From Deinococcales bacterium (lineage in GTDB: Bacteria > Deinococcota > Deinococci > Deinococcales > JAAFIG01), in assembly GCA_025359505.1 (NCBI GenBank), contig JANYHH010000098.1:1-47851 (forward strand): a stretch of DNA of 47,851 nt, in the 5' to 3' direction. Below the pieces are notes generated by a model. It had not been told where the DNA came from, searched no databases, and saw nothing but the letters and a program-made list of their open reading frames with translations. How positions within the stretch are numbered: the stretch's first letter is position 1; each line of letters starts with the position of its first letter. A program made the position numbers and the translations under genes. This document shows, piece after piece, positions 14,879-23,640 of the stretch.

Positions 14879-16561
14879 TCACCATTTGATCGGCTGGAAG
14901 CTGCGGGTTTTCGTGCCCGCCGCGACCGCCTCAGTCCACGAAACCGCGAATCCAGCGCGATCCCCCAAGAAGTTCAGCAATTCCTTCAAGCCATTGGACA
15001 GTTTGCGGGCGGTGCTGGGTTTCAAATCCAGTGCCAGCGGCAGTGCCAACTCGAGCAGCGGGGCTGCACCGTCAGCCGCGCTTTTCAGGCTGGCGGTGGT
15101 GTCGCCGTAACTCCAACCGAGCGCGTCTTTTGGGACTCGAGCCACGGCTGCACGGTACGATGCGCTGGTCTCGAGGCGAGCGCCACTGGTCAGTGCTGAG
15201 AGGAGCGCACTGTCGGATTGCGCGATCATCACGAAGCCATTTTTGATGGCCGCCACCACGCTGATGTTATCGGCGACCGGGTAGCGGTAGACGGTCACGT
15301 CGCCAAGCAGCGCTTTGCTGAACTTCGCGCCAGTCTTTTGCTGCGCGAGGCGCTGTCCTGTCTCCAATAATTTGGGCAGCACGGTTTCCAAGCTTTGCGC
15401 GGCTGTTTTCTCGTCGCTCGTGCCGATGTACGTGACGCTCTCACCGAGCGCAGCGGTCGGGCCCTTGCCGATAAAGGTCGCACTGGCGAACTCGCCGGTC
15501 ATCCAGCCCAGTAAGCTCTTTTGCACGTCGACTTTGAGTTCCTGCCTGAAGAACGCGTCCAGCCCACCGGGTTGCAGTCCCGTGCGATCCGCGAGGCTCG
15601 AGAGCCAGCCGTAGAAGGCTTGCGGGTTGGTAGCCGACGTACTGAATCCCACGGCACTCGCTGGCACGACGCTGGCGGCTTTCAAGTCAAGCGCGGTGTT
15701 CGGGGTCAGCAGACGCTGGAATTGCACGTCCGCGCCGCGCTTTTCTGGGATCAGGATCGTGGTGTTGTCTATTCCCTCACTGGTCACTTTCCAAGCCGCG
15801 CCGAAACGCCCGAGCGTGGTCAAGCTGTCCAGCAGCGGCTCTAATTTGATGCCGCCGGGCAGTTCTGGGTCAATCGCGTCGATCGCAGCGCGGGCCAGTT
15901 GCGTGACGTTGCGGAGATCGGCGTACAGCCGCAAGTTGCCGTCGCCGACGTTTTTCATCACCTCATCGAAATTGCTGCTGCCCGCGAGGCTCGAGGTGGT
16001 TTTCAGGTTCTGCGTGCTGCCTTTGAAGCGCGATAGAAACTCGGTCAGCGAAGCACGATCAGTCGCAGCGTAAGCCAGTCCGCCTTCGTAGCCGATGAAG
16101 AGATCGCCAGTGCTGTACACGGGCAGGCCAGCCACGCGAAAGCTCGAGACCGCACCAGATTTGCGGGCGTCGCTGAGGGTCTTCGTCAGCCATGCCTTGA
16201 CCTTAGCGTCGCCGCCGATGCTCGGGCGAGCGGCCAGCAACAAGCCCGCTTGCGTGGATTTAGCGGACAGGTACGCGCCGACGAAGCCTTCGCGCCCAAC
16301 CAAAATTGAAAAGTCGTTCAGCAAACCTTCAATGTCTTGACGCTCCTTGGCACTCGAGCCGGTCGCTTCGCTCAGTACTTCGGGCAGCCGCAGTTTCTGA
16401 AATTGAGCGGTCAGCCCAGCGGCCGTTTTACCCACGCCGCTCAAATCATTGAGTTCCACCGCGAAGATTGCGTTGGCGGGCGCGTATCTGGTCAGGGATT
16501 GGGCGTGCGTAGCAGACATCGCGGACGCGAGAAAGACGGTGGTCAGTAAGAATCGCTTCAT
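14879..16561 (-). CDS. Exported DUF3352 domain protein
   Basis: 560 residues. A signal peptide (about 1-20, MKRFLLTTVFLASAMSATHA) precedes a DUF3352 body with opening YAPANAIFAVELNDL, GREGFVGAYLSAK and later FGAAWKVTSEGIDNTTILIP. The family is found in Deinococcus, cyanobacteria and others and has no assigned biochemical role. The conserved pattern of repeated alpha/beta units suggests an extracytoplasmic, possibly envelope-associated protein. Start at ATG 16561 has GGAG eight bases upstream; a GTG nine bases further up is less well placed. It lies just after the large protease gene (51-bp gap), so the two may be co-transcribed. Confidence 0.82.
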   Translation of the reverse strand: MKRFLLTTVFLASAMSATHAQSLTRYAPANAIFAVELNDLSGVGKTAAGLTAQFQKLRLPEVLSEATGSSAKERQDIEGLLNDFSILVGREGFVGAYLSAKSTQAGLLLAARPSIGGDAKVKAWLTKTLSDARKSGAVSSFRVAGLPVYSTGDLFIGYEGGLAYAATDRASLTEFLSRFKGSTQNLKTTSSLAGSSNFDEVMKNVGDGNLRLYADLRNVTQLARAAIDAIDPELPGGIKLEPLLDSLTTLGRFGAAWKVTSEGIDNTTILIPEKRGADVQFQRLLTPNTALDLKAASVVPASAVGFSTSATNPQAFYGWLSSLADRTGLQPGGLDAFFRQELKVDVQKSLLGWMTGEFASATFIGKGPTAALGESVTYIGTSDEKTAAQSLETVLPKLLETGQRLAQQKTGAKFSKALLGDVTVYRYPVADNISVVAAIKNGFVMIAQSDSALLSALTSGARLETSASYRAAVARVPKDALGWSYGDTTASLKSAADGAAPLLELALPLALDLKPSTARKLSNGLKELLNFLGDRAGFAVSWTEAVAAGTKTRSFQPIKW

Positions 16562-16612
16562 AGGGTTCACTCCAAATTCAGTCTGGCACGGTGATGGGAG
16601 AGCAAATGTCTA

Positions 16613-19129
16613 TCAGGGCAGCGAGCGCAAGCCACTGAGCAGCGGCACGAGTGATACGACGCCAACCGTCCAGCCGTTCCCGTTTCTCCACATCACCTCT
16701 AAACCTAAACTGACGGGCGCGTAGTAATTGAACGCCAAGTCCAGCAGCGCCGCCGCGCCAAACCCGTACCGCGCCGCATCGCCTTTCAGCTCAAAGGTGG
16801 CGAATGGCAGCACGGTGACGCGCTCCAGACCGATGAAGCCATCGGGAAAACGCCACTGGATCGGGATTGAAAGCTGCGTTTCCAAGCGGCTCGAGAAGGT
16901 AAAGACCCGAGCTTGATTGAGCTGCAAAGCAAGCGTCAACGCGACGGGCAGATTGGCCACCCGATCCGCGAGGGTCGCACCAACAGCGAACTGCCCGGAG
17001 GTCTCGAGCAACGTGGAAATTTTCCAGCCTGATTGCGTGTAGCCAAACACGTCGGTAGCGAGCGCCTCGAGTTTGATCGTCAACCCCAGCGTCACATTCG
17101 AGGCGATCAGGTTGGCGTAGGGCGTGACGGTGTAACCGAAGCGCCCCGTTTGCAGCGACTCTCCCCTGCCCGTTAATGCGGCGCTGATCCCCACACGAAA
17201 TCCAAGGCTCGAGGAGAACGCGGTGGAGACAACATAGGCGGTGTCTGGTGTGGGCGCGTAACGGTATTCCGCGCCAAGCGTGAAACCCGCGTTGCCCAGC
17301 AACTCGTAACCCGCGCTCAGTTGGTAACTGTGCATGCCGGCCGCGTCCGCGCCGTAGACGGTCGCGCCGATGCCAGTCGCGGTCACGGGCGTCCAGAACA
17401 GCGGCAGTAGATTCGGTGTGTACGGCTCTACAGCGTACTCGAGACCGTCCAATCCGGGCAGCGGCACAGGGTCAGTGAACTCGAGCGCGACTGTGTGAAG
17501 CGCAGCCGATTCGCGCATCCAGCGCGTCTCCATGCCCGCGCCCGTGAAGCTCGAGAAGCTGAGGACACCGCTGGGGGACAGGCTGGGGATCATCGCGCCG
17601 TTGGCATGCGCGGTCAGCGCGACGGCGCTGCGCTGATTAAGCGTGACGGCGTAGAGTTGCGCCGTGCCGGAACGGTCGCTCGAGAAGATGATCTGCTCAC
17701 CGCGCCAGATCGGGTACTGATCCTGTGCCGTGTCCGAGGTCACGAACTCCAGCCGCGAGCCGCGCAGCACGGCGATGTCGAGGAAGCCGCCGGGTCGCCA
17801 GACGCTCACGGCGATTTCGCCTCGAGCGCTGATACTGGGTTGAAAGACATGCCAGCCCTGCGGCGCGACCCAGACGGTCTGAATTGCGCCAGCGCAGAAC
17901 CGCTGCAAGACGCTTTGCTGCCAGTCGTCGCGCACGAACAGCACGCACGCGCCGTCGGCAACCGCATCCCTCGCCCTTGCATCGGTGGTCAAGCGCGTTT
18001 CTACGCCGTCCTCGAAGCGGTACAGCTCACCGTAGCTCGTCGCGCCGCTGGCCCGCAGCCTCGAGTAAACAAGTGCGCCATCGCTGGCAAACGACAGGCG
18101 CGACGGGCGGCTCGGCAGGCGCGTGAAGGCTGGCTCGAGCACTGGTTTGTCAGACTCGAGGTGAGCAAAACGCAAGGCGTTGCCTTGCATGAACGCGTAG
18201 CGCGTGCTGGTCTGCCACGCCGGAGCGCCGCTGCCCGCGTGCAGCACTGCGGACGGCGATTGCGGTTGCGCTGTCTCGAGCATGGCTGCCTTGATCTCGA
18301 GGGTGCGCCATTCGTCCCACAGCGCCTCGAGACTGGTATTGGTCACGGCGCGAAACGCATCTTCAAAGGTCAGACTCAGGTTGTAGCGCCCGATCACGTC
18401 GCCGATCGTCTGCGGGCCGAAACGCTGCACTAAAAACTCGACGAAGCCCGCACCGAAGACGTAGCGCGTGTTGCCGAACGGGTAGGTCTCCGACGTGCCG
18501 ATGCCCGCGTCGCTCAATGAGGGAAACTTGCCTGCCCTCGCCATGCTGCGCCGCAACGTGCGCGTGCCGCTGTCTCGCACCCGCCCACCAGTGGTCACGG
18601 TCGACTCCAGATAAACCGCGTAACCTTCGACGAACCACGCGGGCGGCACTCGAGCCTCCAACACGCCCGGCACTGCCCCAAAGATACCGCGCAAGGCTTC
18701 ACGAATCCCATCCCGAGTGGACAGATGCGCGACGTGCGTGAACTCGTGCCCGACCAGCGCGACCAGTACGTCCTGCCACTGAGCGCCGATGTCCGAGGGA
18801 TTGGGGAAGCTGGCGTAAACGCGGATGAACGGGTACGGCCCGGGCAGCGCGTAACCGTTGAAGTCGTCGGTTTCATCGCCGACGAGGATGTAGGTCAGCC
18901 CCGGATCGTTGCCGACAACCCCCAGCACACCAGCACGGATTCGCTCGGCGGCAGCCGCGACGCGCCTCGCGTATGGCTCTAAGGGCGGCGGGTGCAATAC
19001 GCGAAAATGCGGCGTGGCGATCACTTGCAGCGGCGCGAGTGCGCCTTTGCCACTGAGAAGCTGCGCGTTCGCATTAGACAGCCAAACGATGATCGCCAGC
19101 AACCAAACCTTTGAAATCAGCCAAACCAT
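16613..19129 (-). CDS. Secreted gluzincin metalloprotease-like protein with beta-propeller and C-terminal barrel
   Basis: About 838 residues. A signal peptide (about 1-22) precedes a gluzincin domain with zinc motif HEFTH (about 128-132) and the downstream Glu in WFVEGYAVYLES. The middle (about 290-560) shows repeated TolB/PD40-like blades, for example FASDGALVYSR and YPIWRGEQIIFSSDRSGTAQLYAV. The last 230 residues alternate hydrophobic and polar residues in strand after strand and resemble a BamA/surface-antigen-type outer-membrane barrel. The fusion suggests an envelope protease displayed on or inserted in the outer membrane. Start ATG 19129 has TACGAT seven bases upstream; the in-frame ATG at 19138 falls in that hexamer. 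Enzyme activity is not proven; the barrel is inferred from pattern only. Confidence 0.82.
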   Translation of the reverse strand: MVWLISKVWLLAIIVWLSNANAQLLSGKGALAPLQVIATPHFRVLHPPPLEPYARRVAAAAERIRAGVLGVVGNDPGLTYILVGDETDDFNGYALPGPYPFIRVYASFPNPSDIGAQWQDVLVALVGHEFTHVAHLSTRDGIREALRGIFGAVPGVLEARVPPAWFVEGYAVYLESTVTTGGRVRDSGTRTLRRSMARAGKFPSLSDAGIGTSETYPFGNTRYVFGAGFVEFLVQRFGPQTIGDVIGRYNLSLTFEDAFRAVTNTSLEALWDEWRTLEIKAAMLETAQPQSPSAVLHAGSGAPAWQTSTRYAFMQGNALRFAHLESDKPVLEPAFTRLPSRPSRLSFASDGALVYSRLRASGATSYGELYRFEDGVETRLTTDARARDAVADGACVLFVRDDWQQSVLQRFCAGAIQTVWVAPQGWHVFQPSISARGEIAVSVWRPGGFLDIAVLRGSRLEFVTSDTAQDQYPIWRGEQIIFSSDRSGTAQLYAVTLNQRSAVALTAHANGAMIPSLSPSGVLSFSSFTGAGMETRWMRESAALHTVALEFTDPVPLPGLDGLEYAVEPYTPNLLPLFWTPVTATGIGATVYGADAAGMHSYQLSAGYELLGNAGFTLGAEYRYAPTPDTAYVVSTAFSSSLGFRVGISAALTGRGESLQTGRFGYTVTPYANLIASNVTLGLTIKLEALATDVFGYTQSGWKISTLLETSGQFAVGATLADRVANLPVALTLALQLNQARVFTFSSRLETQLSIPIQWRFPDGFIGLERVTVLPFATFELKGDAARYGFGAAALLDLAFNYYAPVSLGLEVMWRNGNGWTVGVVSLVPLLSGLRSLP

Positions 19130-19157
19130 GACGCGCATCGTACTCGAGCGGCTGCGC

Positions 19158-19163
19158 TAGACT
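19158..19163 (+). promoter_or_regulatory. -10 hexamer (TAGACT) of a leaderless promoter for dgkA
   Basis: TAGACT, seven bases, then the GTG start at 19171. Only 15 bp separate it from the opposing -10 (TACGAT, 19142-19137) of the protease gene, so the two genes are divergent from overlapping promoters. Confidence 0.6.
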
Positions 19164-19170
19164 AGCCCGC

Positions 19171-19554
19171 GTGACTCAGCCCAACGACGCCGACCCGCCG
19201 CGCCACGCGCCGCAGCGCGATTGGATCAAAAACGTTCGCTATGCTGCTCAGGGTCTCAGGTACGCGTGGCGCACCGAAGCCAATTTTCGGCTCGAGGTGC
19301 TACTCGCCTGCGTCGCGCTGACCATCACGCTGCTGCTCGGGGCTGACCTCGTGCCCGTGCTGCTGTGCTGCGCCCTTGTACTGAGCTTGGAGCTGGTCAA
19401 CACGGCGCTCGAGGCGCTGGTGGATCTGGTCTCGCCGACCTTTCACCCGCTGGCGAGGGTCGCCAAGGACGTGGCGGCGGGTGCGGTGTTGATCGCCAGT
19501 CTGCTGAGCCTCGCGGTTGGCGCGACCGTGTGGTGGCGAGCGTGGCTGCGTTGA
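19171..19554 (+). CDS. dgkA: Diacylglycerol kinase / undecaprenol kinase family
   Basis: 127 residues with three membrane helices. Family marks: the N-terminal amphipathic segment AAQGLRYAWRTEANFRLEVLLA, then ELVNTALEALVDLVSP and HPLARVAKDVAAGAVLI, which carry the catalytic Glu and the Glu-Asn-Thr-Ala pattern. In bacteria outside Proteobacteria this family mainly phosphorylates undecaprenol, feeding the lipid carrier for peptidoglycan synthesis; Proteobacterial members use diacylglycerol. Which substrate is used here is not visible. GTG start, leaderless -10. It is divergent from the envelope protease gene. Confidence 0.93.
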   Translation: MTQPNDADPPRHAPQRDWIKNVRYAAQGLRYAWRTEANFRLEVLLACVALTITLLLGADLVPVLLCCALVLSLELVNTALEALVDLVSPTFHPLARVAKDVAAGAVLIASLLSLAVGATVWWRAWLR

Positions 19555-19651
19555 GATCGCAATCAATCCGCTCGAGATTGATCTTGAACGCACGAGTCGG
19601 CTTGCGCTGCCCTCGAATGGAACAAGCGCCGCCGCGTTAAACTTTCCCATA

Positions 19652-20584
19652 ATGACGATCAATCACTCTCTGACCGCGCTGCGCGGCGTGCGCGTCGGGC
19701 ACTGGACTGACCTGACTGCCCGCACGGGTTGCACCGCGATTCTGCTGCCCCCCGGCGGCGCGGTGATGTCGTGCGAGGTGCGCGGCGGAGCGCCCGGCAC
19801 GCGTGAAACCGCGCTGCTCGAGGTCACGAAAAGCGTGTCAGTGGTGCATGGCTTGTGCTTGTCGGGCGGCAGCGCGTTCGGTTTGGACGCCGCGACGGGG
19901 GTAATGCAGCATCTGGAAACGCTTGGCGAGGGCGTCGAGACTCGAGTGACCCGCGTACCGATTGTGCCGAGCGCGGTGATTTACGACCTCGCAGTCGGCA
20001 GCTCCACCGTGCGACCGACCGCCGCCAACGGTCTGAGCGCGGCTCGAGCCTCTAGCGATGCGGTGATTGGGCGCGGCATGATTGGCGCGGGAACGGGCGC
20101 AATGGTCGGTAAGGCGCTCGGCTTTGCAAACGCCCAAACAGGCGGCTTGGGCAACGCGCTGGTTCGCGTGGGCGCAGCCAGCATCGCCGCACTGGTCGTC
20201 GCCAACCCGTTTGGCGATGTCGTGGGTTACGACGGCACAGTCGTGCGCGGCGCTTCCAAACCAGATGGCTCGAGGCTGACGGACGCCGATTGGCTGGGGG
20301 CACTGCTGGACGCCTCGAGCTTCGAGTATTTAAAAAGCAGCAACACGACGCTGGTCGTGATCGGCACGGATGCCAAGCTTTCAAAAGTCGAGTGTCGCTT
20401 GCTCTCTGAAGCCGCGCAAATGGGCTTGGCTCGAGGGACGCGACCGTCGCACACGCCGTTCGATGGCGATAGCGCGTTCGCCTTTGCGACTGGAACGGTG
20501 GACGCGCCGCCGCTGGCCGCGCTGATCGCAGCCACGCAAGCGGTGACGCACAGCGCGTTGCTGGATGCGGTCACGGCGAGCTGA
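19652..20584 (+). CDS. P1 family peptidase (DmpA/L-aminopeptidase-esterase type)
   Basis: 310 residues of the N-terminal-nucleophile-like P1 (DmpA) family: GVRVGHWTDLTARTGCTAIL, RGGAPGTRET, LSGGSAFGLDAATGVMQHLE, GRGMIGAGTGAMVG, and the autoprocessing region SSNTTLVVIGTDAKL, where Thr rather than the Ser of DmpA is probably the nucleophile, followed by GLARGTRPSHTPFDGDSAFAFATG. Such enzymes remove N-terminal residues from peptides or hydrolyse amides after self-cleavage. ATG 19652 with TAAACT eight bases upstream. No operon partner is evident. Confidence 0.92.
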   Translation: MTINHSLTALRGVRVGHWTDLTARTGCTAILLPPGGAVMSCEVRGGAPGTRETALLEVTKSVSVVHGLCLSGGSAFGLDAATGVMQHLETLGEGVETRVTRVPIVPSAVIYDLAVGSSTVRPTAANGLSAARASSDAVIGRGMIGAGTGAMVGKALGFANAQTGGLGNALVRVGAASIAALVVANPFGDVVGYDGTVVRGASKPDGSRLTDADWLGALLDASSFEYLKSSNTTLVVIGTDAKLSKVECRLLSEAAQMGLARGTRPSHTPFDGDSAFAFATGTVDAPPLAALIAATQAVTHSALLDAVTAS

Positions 20585-20687
20585 TGCTCAGGCGTTGAGA
20601 TGTCGTTGCAAGGCCTTTGCGACACGCTGTGCAAAACGCGCTTCCTTTCAAAACGTGACCCGTTATACTTAGTGCCGATGCTGCATT

Positions 20688-21794
20688 GTGCGAAATGGCG
20701 AGGTGGTTGAAATAGCGAACAGTGTCTACAACACGGTTTGTGATGCCTTGTCGGGCATCGTCTCGAGACGCGCGGCCGAGAACATCGTGCGCGAAGCACT
20801 GCTGAGCGCCAAAACCGACCCGGATCGGGTCACGGCGCAGGAAATGCAGTCGCTGCTGAAAAGCGCGGTCTTCGCCCGTTTGCAGCAGATCATTCCGGTG
20901 GCGCAAGCCAAGGGTGAGATCAAGCAAATCCTTACGCGCTTGGAAAAATCGTTCTCGCCCGCCAAAACACCCCTGCTGACTCCGGATGTCATCGAGGGGC
21001 TGACGGCGTTGCAAGCGGAATTCAGTCCGTATGCGAAACTCTCACAACCGAGAGCGCAGCGTTTGCGCGTCAGTATTCAGACCCTGCCAGAATCGAGCGA
21101 TCCCGTCAAAGCCCTCAACACGCTCTGGGCGGAACTGGATTTGTTGCAGCTCGAGTTGAGTGGCCGCACGCCACCCGCGCCGCTCGCCCGGCCGGTCATG
21201 ACCGAGGATCTGATGCTCTCGAGCGGCGAGTTCGCGCTCGATTACGAGTTCGACGAAGCCCTCGATGCTGCACCGCCAAACATTGCGCTGTCAAACGTCA
21301 CAACTTCAAACATTGCACCGTCTAGCATCACGCCTTCAAACATTGCGTCAATGGCAGCCGTAACCGCAACACTCGAGGTCGCACCCGCCTTCACAGCAGC
21401 GCTGACCCGGCAGCCAGCCACAACCGTTCCCCCAATCATCAGCGCCACCCACGCGCCCACCTTTGATCTCGAGACGGCAGTGGGCCGCGAGGCACTGCTG
21501 TCGCACTTCGCGCTCGAGGAGGGCGTGGTCGGGGTGCTGCTGACCGACCGCCTCGGCACGGTGCTGGCATCGCGCCTTTCCAGCGGCGACGACGATCACC
21601 TCGCGGCGGTGGTCGCCGCGACGACACTCTTATTAGAAAAACACCGAGCCTTCAAACTGTTTTACACTCATTTGGCTGAAGTCAGCGCGTTCATCGGCTC
21701 GGCTGGCAAATACCTGCTGACCGTACTGAGCGATGATCGCGTCAACGTTGGACGGATTTTGTCTGCAATGGCAAGTCTCGAGGAGGACGTATGA
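20688..21794 (+). CDS. Roadblock/LC7-like domain protein with helical N-terminal domain
   Basis: About 368 residues if the GTG at 20688 is used; a GTG at 20703 is an alternative. The N-terminal part (about 5-80, VYNTVCDALSGIVSRRAAENIVREAL onward) is helical and not recognised. A linker with five in-frame 15-bp repeats (SNIAP-type pentapeptides, about 197-221) follows. The last 100 residues (GVVGVLLTDRLGTVLASRLSSG, then ISAMASLEEDV) look like a roadblock/LC7 domain, known from small-GTPase regulators such as MglB. No GTPase gene lies nearby. TATACT at 20671 may be its -10. Its stop overlaps the next start (ATGA), so it is translated together with the membrane protein. The roadblock call is by pattern only. 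Confidence 0.65.
   Translation: MRNGEVVEIANSVYNTVCDALSGIVSRRAAENIVREALLSAKTDPDRVTAQEMQSLLKSAVFARLQQIIPVAQAKGEIKQILTRLEKSFSPAKTPLLTPDVIEGLTALQAEFSPYAKLSQPRAQRLRVSIQTLPESSDPVKALNTLWAELDLLQLELSGRTPPAPLARPVMTEDLMLSSGEFALDYEFDEALDAAPPNIALSNVTTSNIAPSSITPSNIASMAAVTATLEVAPAFTAALTRQPATTVPPIISATHAPTFDLETAVGREALLSHFALEEGVVGVLLTDRLGTVLASRLSSGDDDHLAAVVAATTLLLEKHRAFKLFYTHLAEVSAFIGSAGKYLLTVLSDDRVNVGRILSAMASLEEDV
21276..21350 (+). repeat. Five in-frame 15-bp units coding a pentapeptide linker
   Basis: Units such as TCAAACATTGCACCG repeat with variation and code PNIAL, SNVTT, SNIAP, SSITP and SNIAS. They lie in the linker before the roadblock-like domain and probably vary in number between strains. Confidence 0.8.
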
Positions 21795-23566
21795 AGACGT
21801 TGTTTCGCAGCCTCGCTCTAGTGTTAGCGCTGTGCCTGCCAGCGGCCGCAGCCCAGAGTGATTTAATCGGCGCGTACCGCTCGATCGGGGCCTCGCTCGA
21901 GGCCGCCCGCACGACGCTGCGGACTGATCCCGCTGGGGCTTTAGCCAAAGTGCAAGCGTCCGAAAACGCCTTCCGCCGCGTCAGTGGGCAATTGTCGCCC
22001 ACGCTCAGCAGCGGCGGCAACAGCGCTTTGAAAAACGCGCAGCTAGCCGTGTCGCGCTCATCAGCCGCAGATTTCGGAGCGCAAAGTGGTCAGATCAAAG
22101 CGATCCTCGAGCGCGGGATGTTCGAGACGTACTTCACGGTCTTTGGGAACACCGCGCAAGCTGGGCGTTACGCCGTCGCGCTCGGGCAGGCACTGAAACT
22201 CAGTCCAGCCGCACAAGCTGATTTGAGTGCCAGCACCCGCAGCGGCAATCAGACCCGCGCAAGGGCGATTTTAGAGAGTTCAATCGCGCAAATCATCGTC
22301 AATGCGTTGCAATCTGCCCGCGATAATGCGGGCAACCGCGCCGTGGCTTTTGCTGGCATCAGCCGCGCCGCCAATCACTTCCTGATCGTGCAGGATTCCC
22401 CCAGAATCGGCGAGGTCAGCGTCGCCAGTTTCACTAGCGCGATTGGGGCGCTGACCAGCAACGACACAGCCGGTTTTCAACAAGCGGTTGGTAGCCTCAG
22501 CTCGCAGATTCGCGGCTTCGCGCAGCGCTCACGCGCCCTGAGCGCCAGCACCCCGAACACCAAACCAAATGTTAAACCCGCCGTTGGAACCACCCTACCG
22601 AGCAACTCGCCGACGCAACCGTCGGCTTTGGTCAGCACTGATGCCGCCGTGTCCACAATTCGCGCTGCGCTAACCAAAGCGGGCATCGGTGCAGGCAAAG
22701 CCGAGCAGCTTGCCAGAGACCTCACCAACCAAGGCTACAGCAGTTTGGGTGCGGCGCTCGATCGCGTCAGCGTCAAACTCTCGAGCGCCCTGTCTAAAAT
22801 TCAAGACGCCAACATCCCCGATGGTCGCGCCGCGATTTCCGACGCCAAGAACACCTTCGATTCCAGCCTGCGGGCGGTGGTCGAAGCCGCAGATCCGGCT
22901 TTAGCGACTCGAGTCAGCCGCGTTTTTGAAGCGACCGAAGCGGCGGCTGGCGTGCGCCCCGTGGATGTCACGGTTTTGCTCGGTGAGATCGACACGATCC
23001 GCAACTGGTCTGAAGGTAAGCCGATGTCGGCATTGCAAGGCGTGGTTGCCAGCGTGCAACCGCTGTGGATGGGCTACCTGCGCGGCGGACTGTTCCTGAT
23101 CGTCGCATTGCTGTTCGCCTACCCGATTTACCTGCTGCGGCTGGCTTTCGGTGGTCGCAACCCGTACTGGCGCTACATCGGCATTGCGATGGTGCTGCTG
23201 TTCATCCCGCCGCTGATCGAAGGGCTGGCGTGGCTCGGGTCATTTATCGCCCAAGGCACGGGGCTGCGCTTTCTGGATGGCTTGACCAGCCTGAGCGTGC
23301 TGCAAAACCCATTGGCGCAAATCGCTTGGGTCGTGATCCTCTTTTTGACCGTCGGCTTCGCCACGGCTGGTTTTAGAGGAATAGCCGCGCAGTTCGGGCT
23401 GATCCGCACGCGCAATCAAGGTGCAGTCACCGGCCCCCCTTCAATGGGCACAGCCGCCTTTGCCAGCGCCAACAACACCCCCTTAGAGCGCGGAGCCAGC
23501 AGCAACACGCAGCAAGTCCCCAGCACCGTCGAGCGCACGATTGTCGAATGGGACGAGGAGTTCTGA
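21791..23566 (+). CDS. Large exported membrane protein of unknown function
   Basis: 591 residues. A signal peptide (about 1-21), then a long Ala/Ser-rich, mostly helical region (to about 410), then three hydrophobic segments (about 425-450, 460-485, 515-535) and a short polar tail ending VEWDEEF. No enzyme motif is visible and I do not recognise the family. A strong Shine-Dalgarno (GGAGG, four bases before ATG) lies inside the end of the roadblock gene, and the ATG overlaps that gene's TGA, so the two products are made in step. The likely topology is extracytoplasmic helical domain plus membrane anchor, which could receive the cytosolic roadblock partner on its inner side. Confidence 0.75.
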   Translation: MKTLFRSLALVLALCLPAAAAQSDLIGAYRSIGASLEAARTTLRTDPAGALAKVQASENAFRRVSGQLSPTLSSGGNSALKNAQLAVSRSSAADFGAQSGQIKAILERGMFETYFTVFGNTAQAGRYAVALGQALKLSPAAQADLSASTRSGNQTRARAILESSIAQIIVNALQSARDNAGNRAVAFAGISRAANHFLIVQDSPRIGEVSVASFTSAIGALTSNDTAGFQQAVGSLSSQIRGFAQRSRALSASTPNTKPNVKPAVGTTLPSNSPTQPSALVSTDAAVSTIRAALTKAGIGAGKAEQLARDLTNQGYSSLGAALDRVSVKLSSALSKIQDANIPDGRAAISDAKNTFDSSLRAVVEAADPALATRVSRVFEATEAAAGVRPVDVTVLLGEIDTIRNWSEGKPMSALQGVVASVQPLWMGYLRGGLFLIVALLFAYPIYLLRLAFGGRNPYWRYIGIAMVLLFIPPLIEGLAWLGSFIAQGTGLRFLDGLTSLSVLQNPLAQIAWVVILFLTVGFATAGFRGIAAQFGLIRTRNQGAVTGPPSMGTAAFASANNTPLERGASSNTQQVPSTVERTIVEWDEEF

Positions 23567-23640
23567 AAATCCCGCTTTGAGCAAATCTTCAGTTCTGGAG
23601 ATCACAGCGGCTCGAGGGGGGAGCGGCGTAGCATCAACGC

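Noticed and set aside
17495..18433. 312-residue open frame on the plus strand
   Set aside because: Lies wholly inside the protease/propeller gene in the opposite strand; Arg/Ala-rich composition typical of shadow frames.
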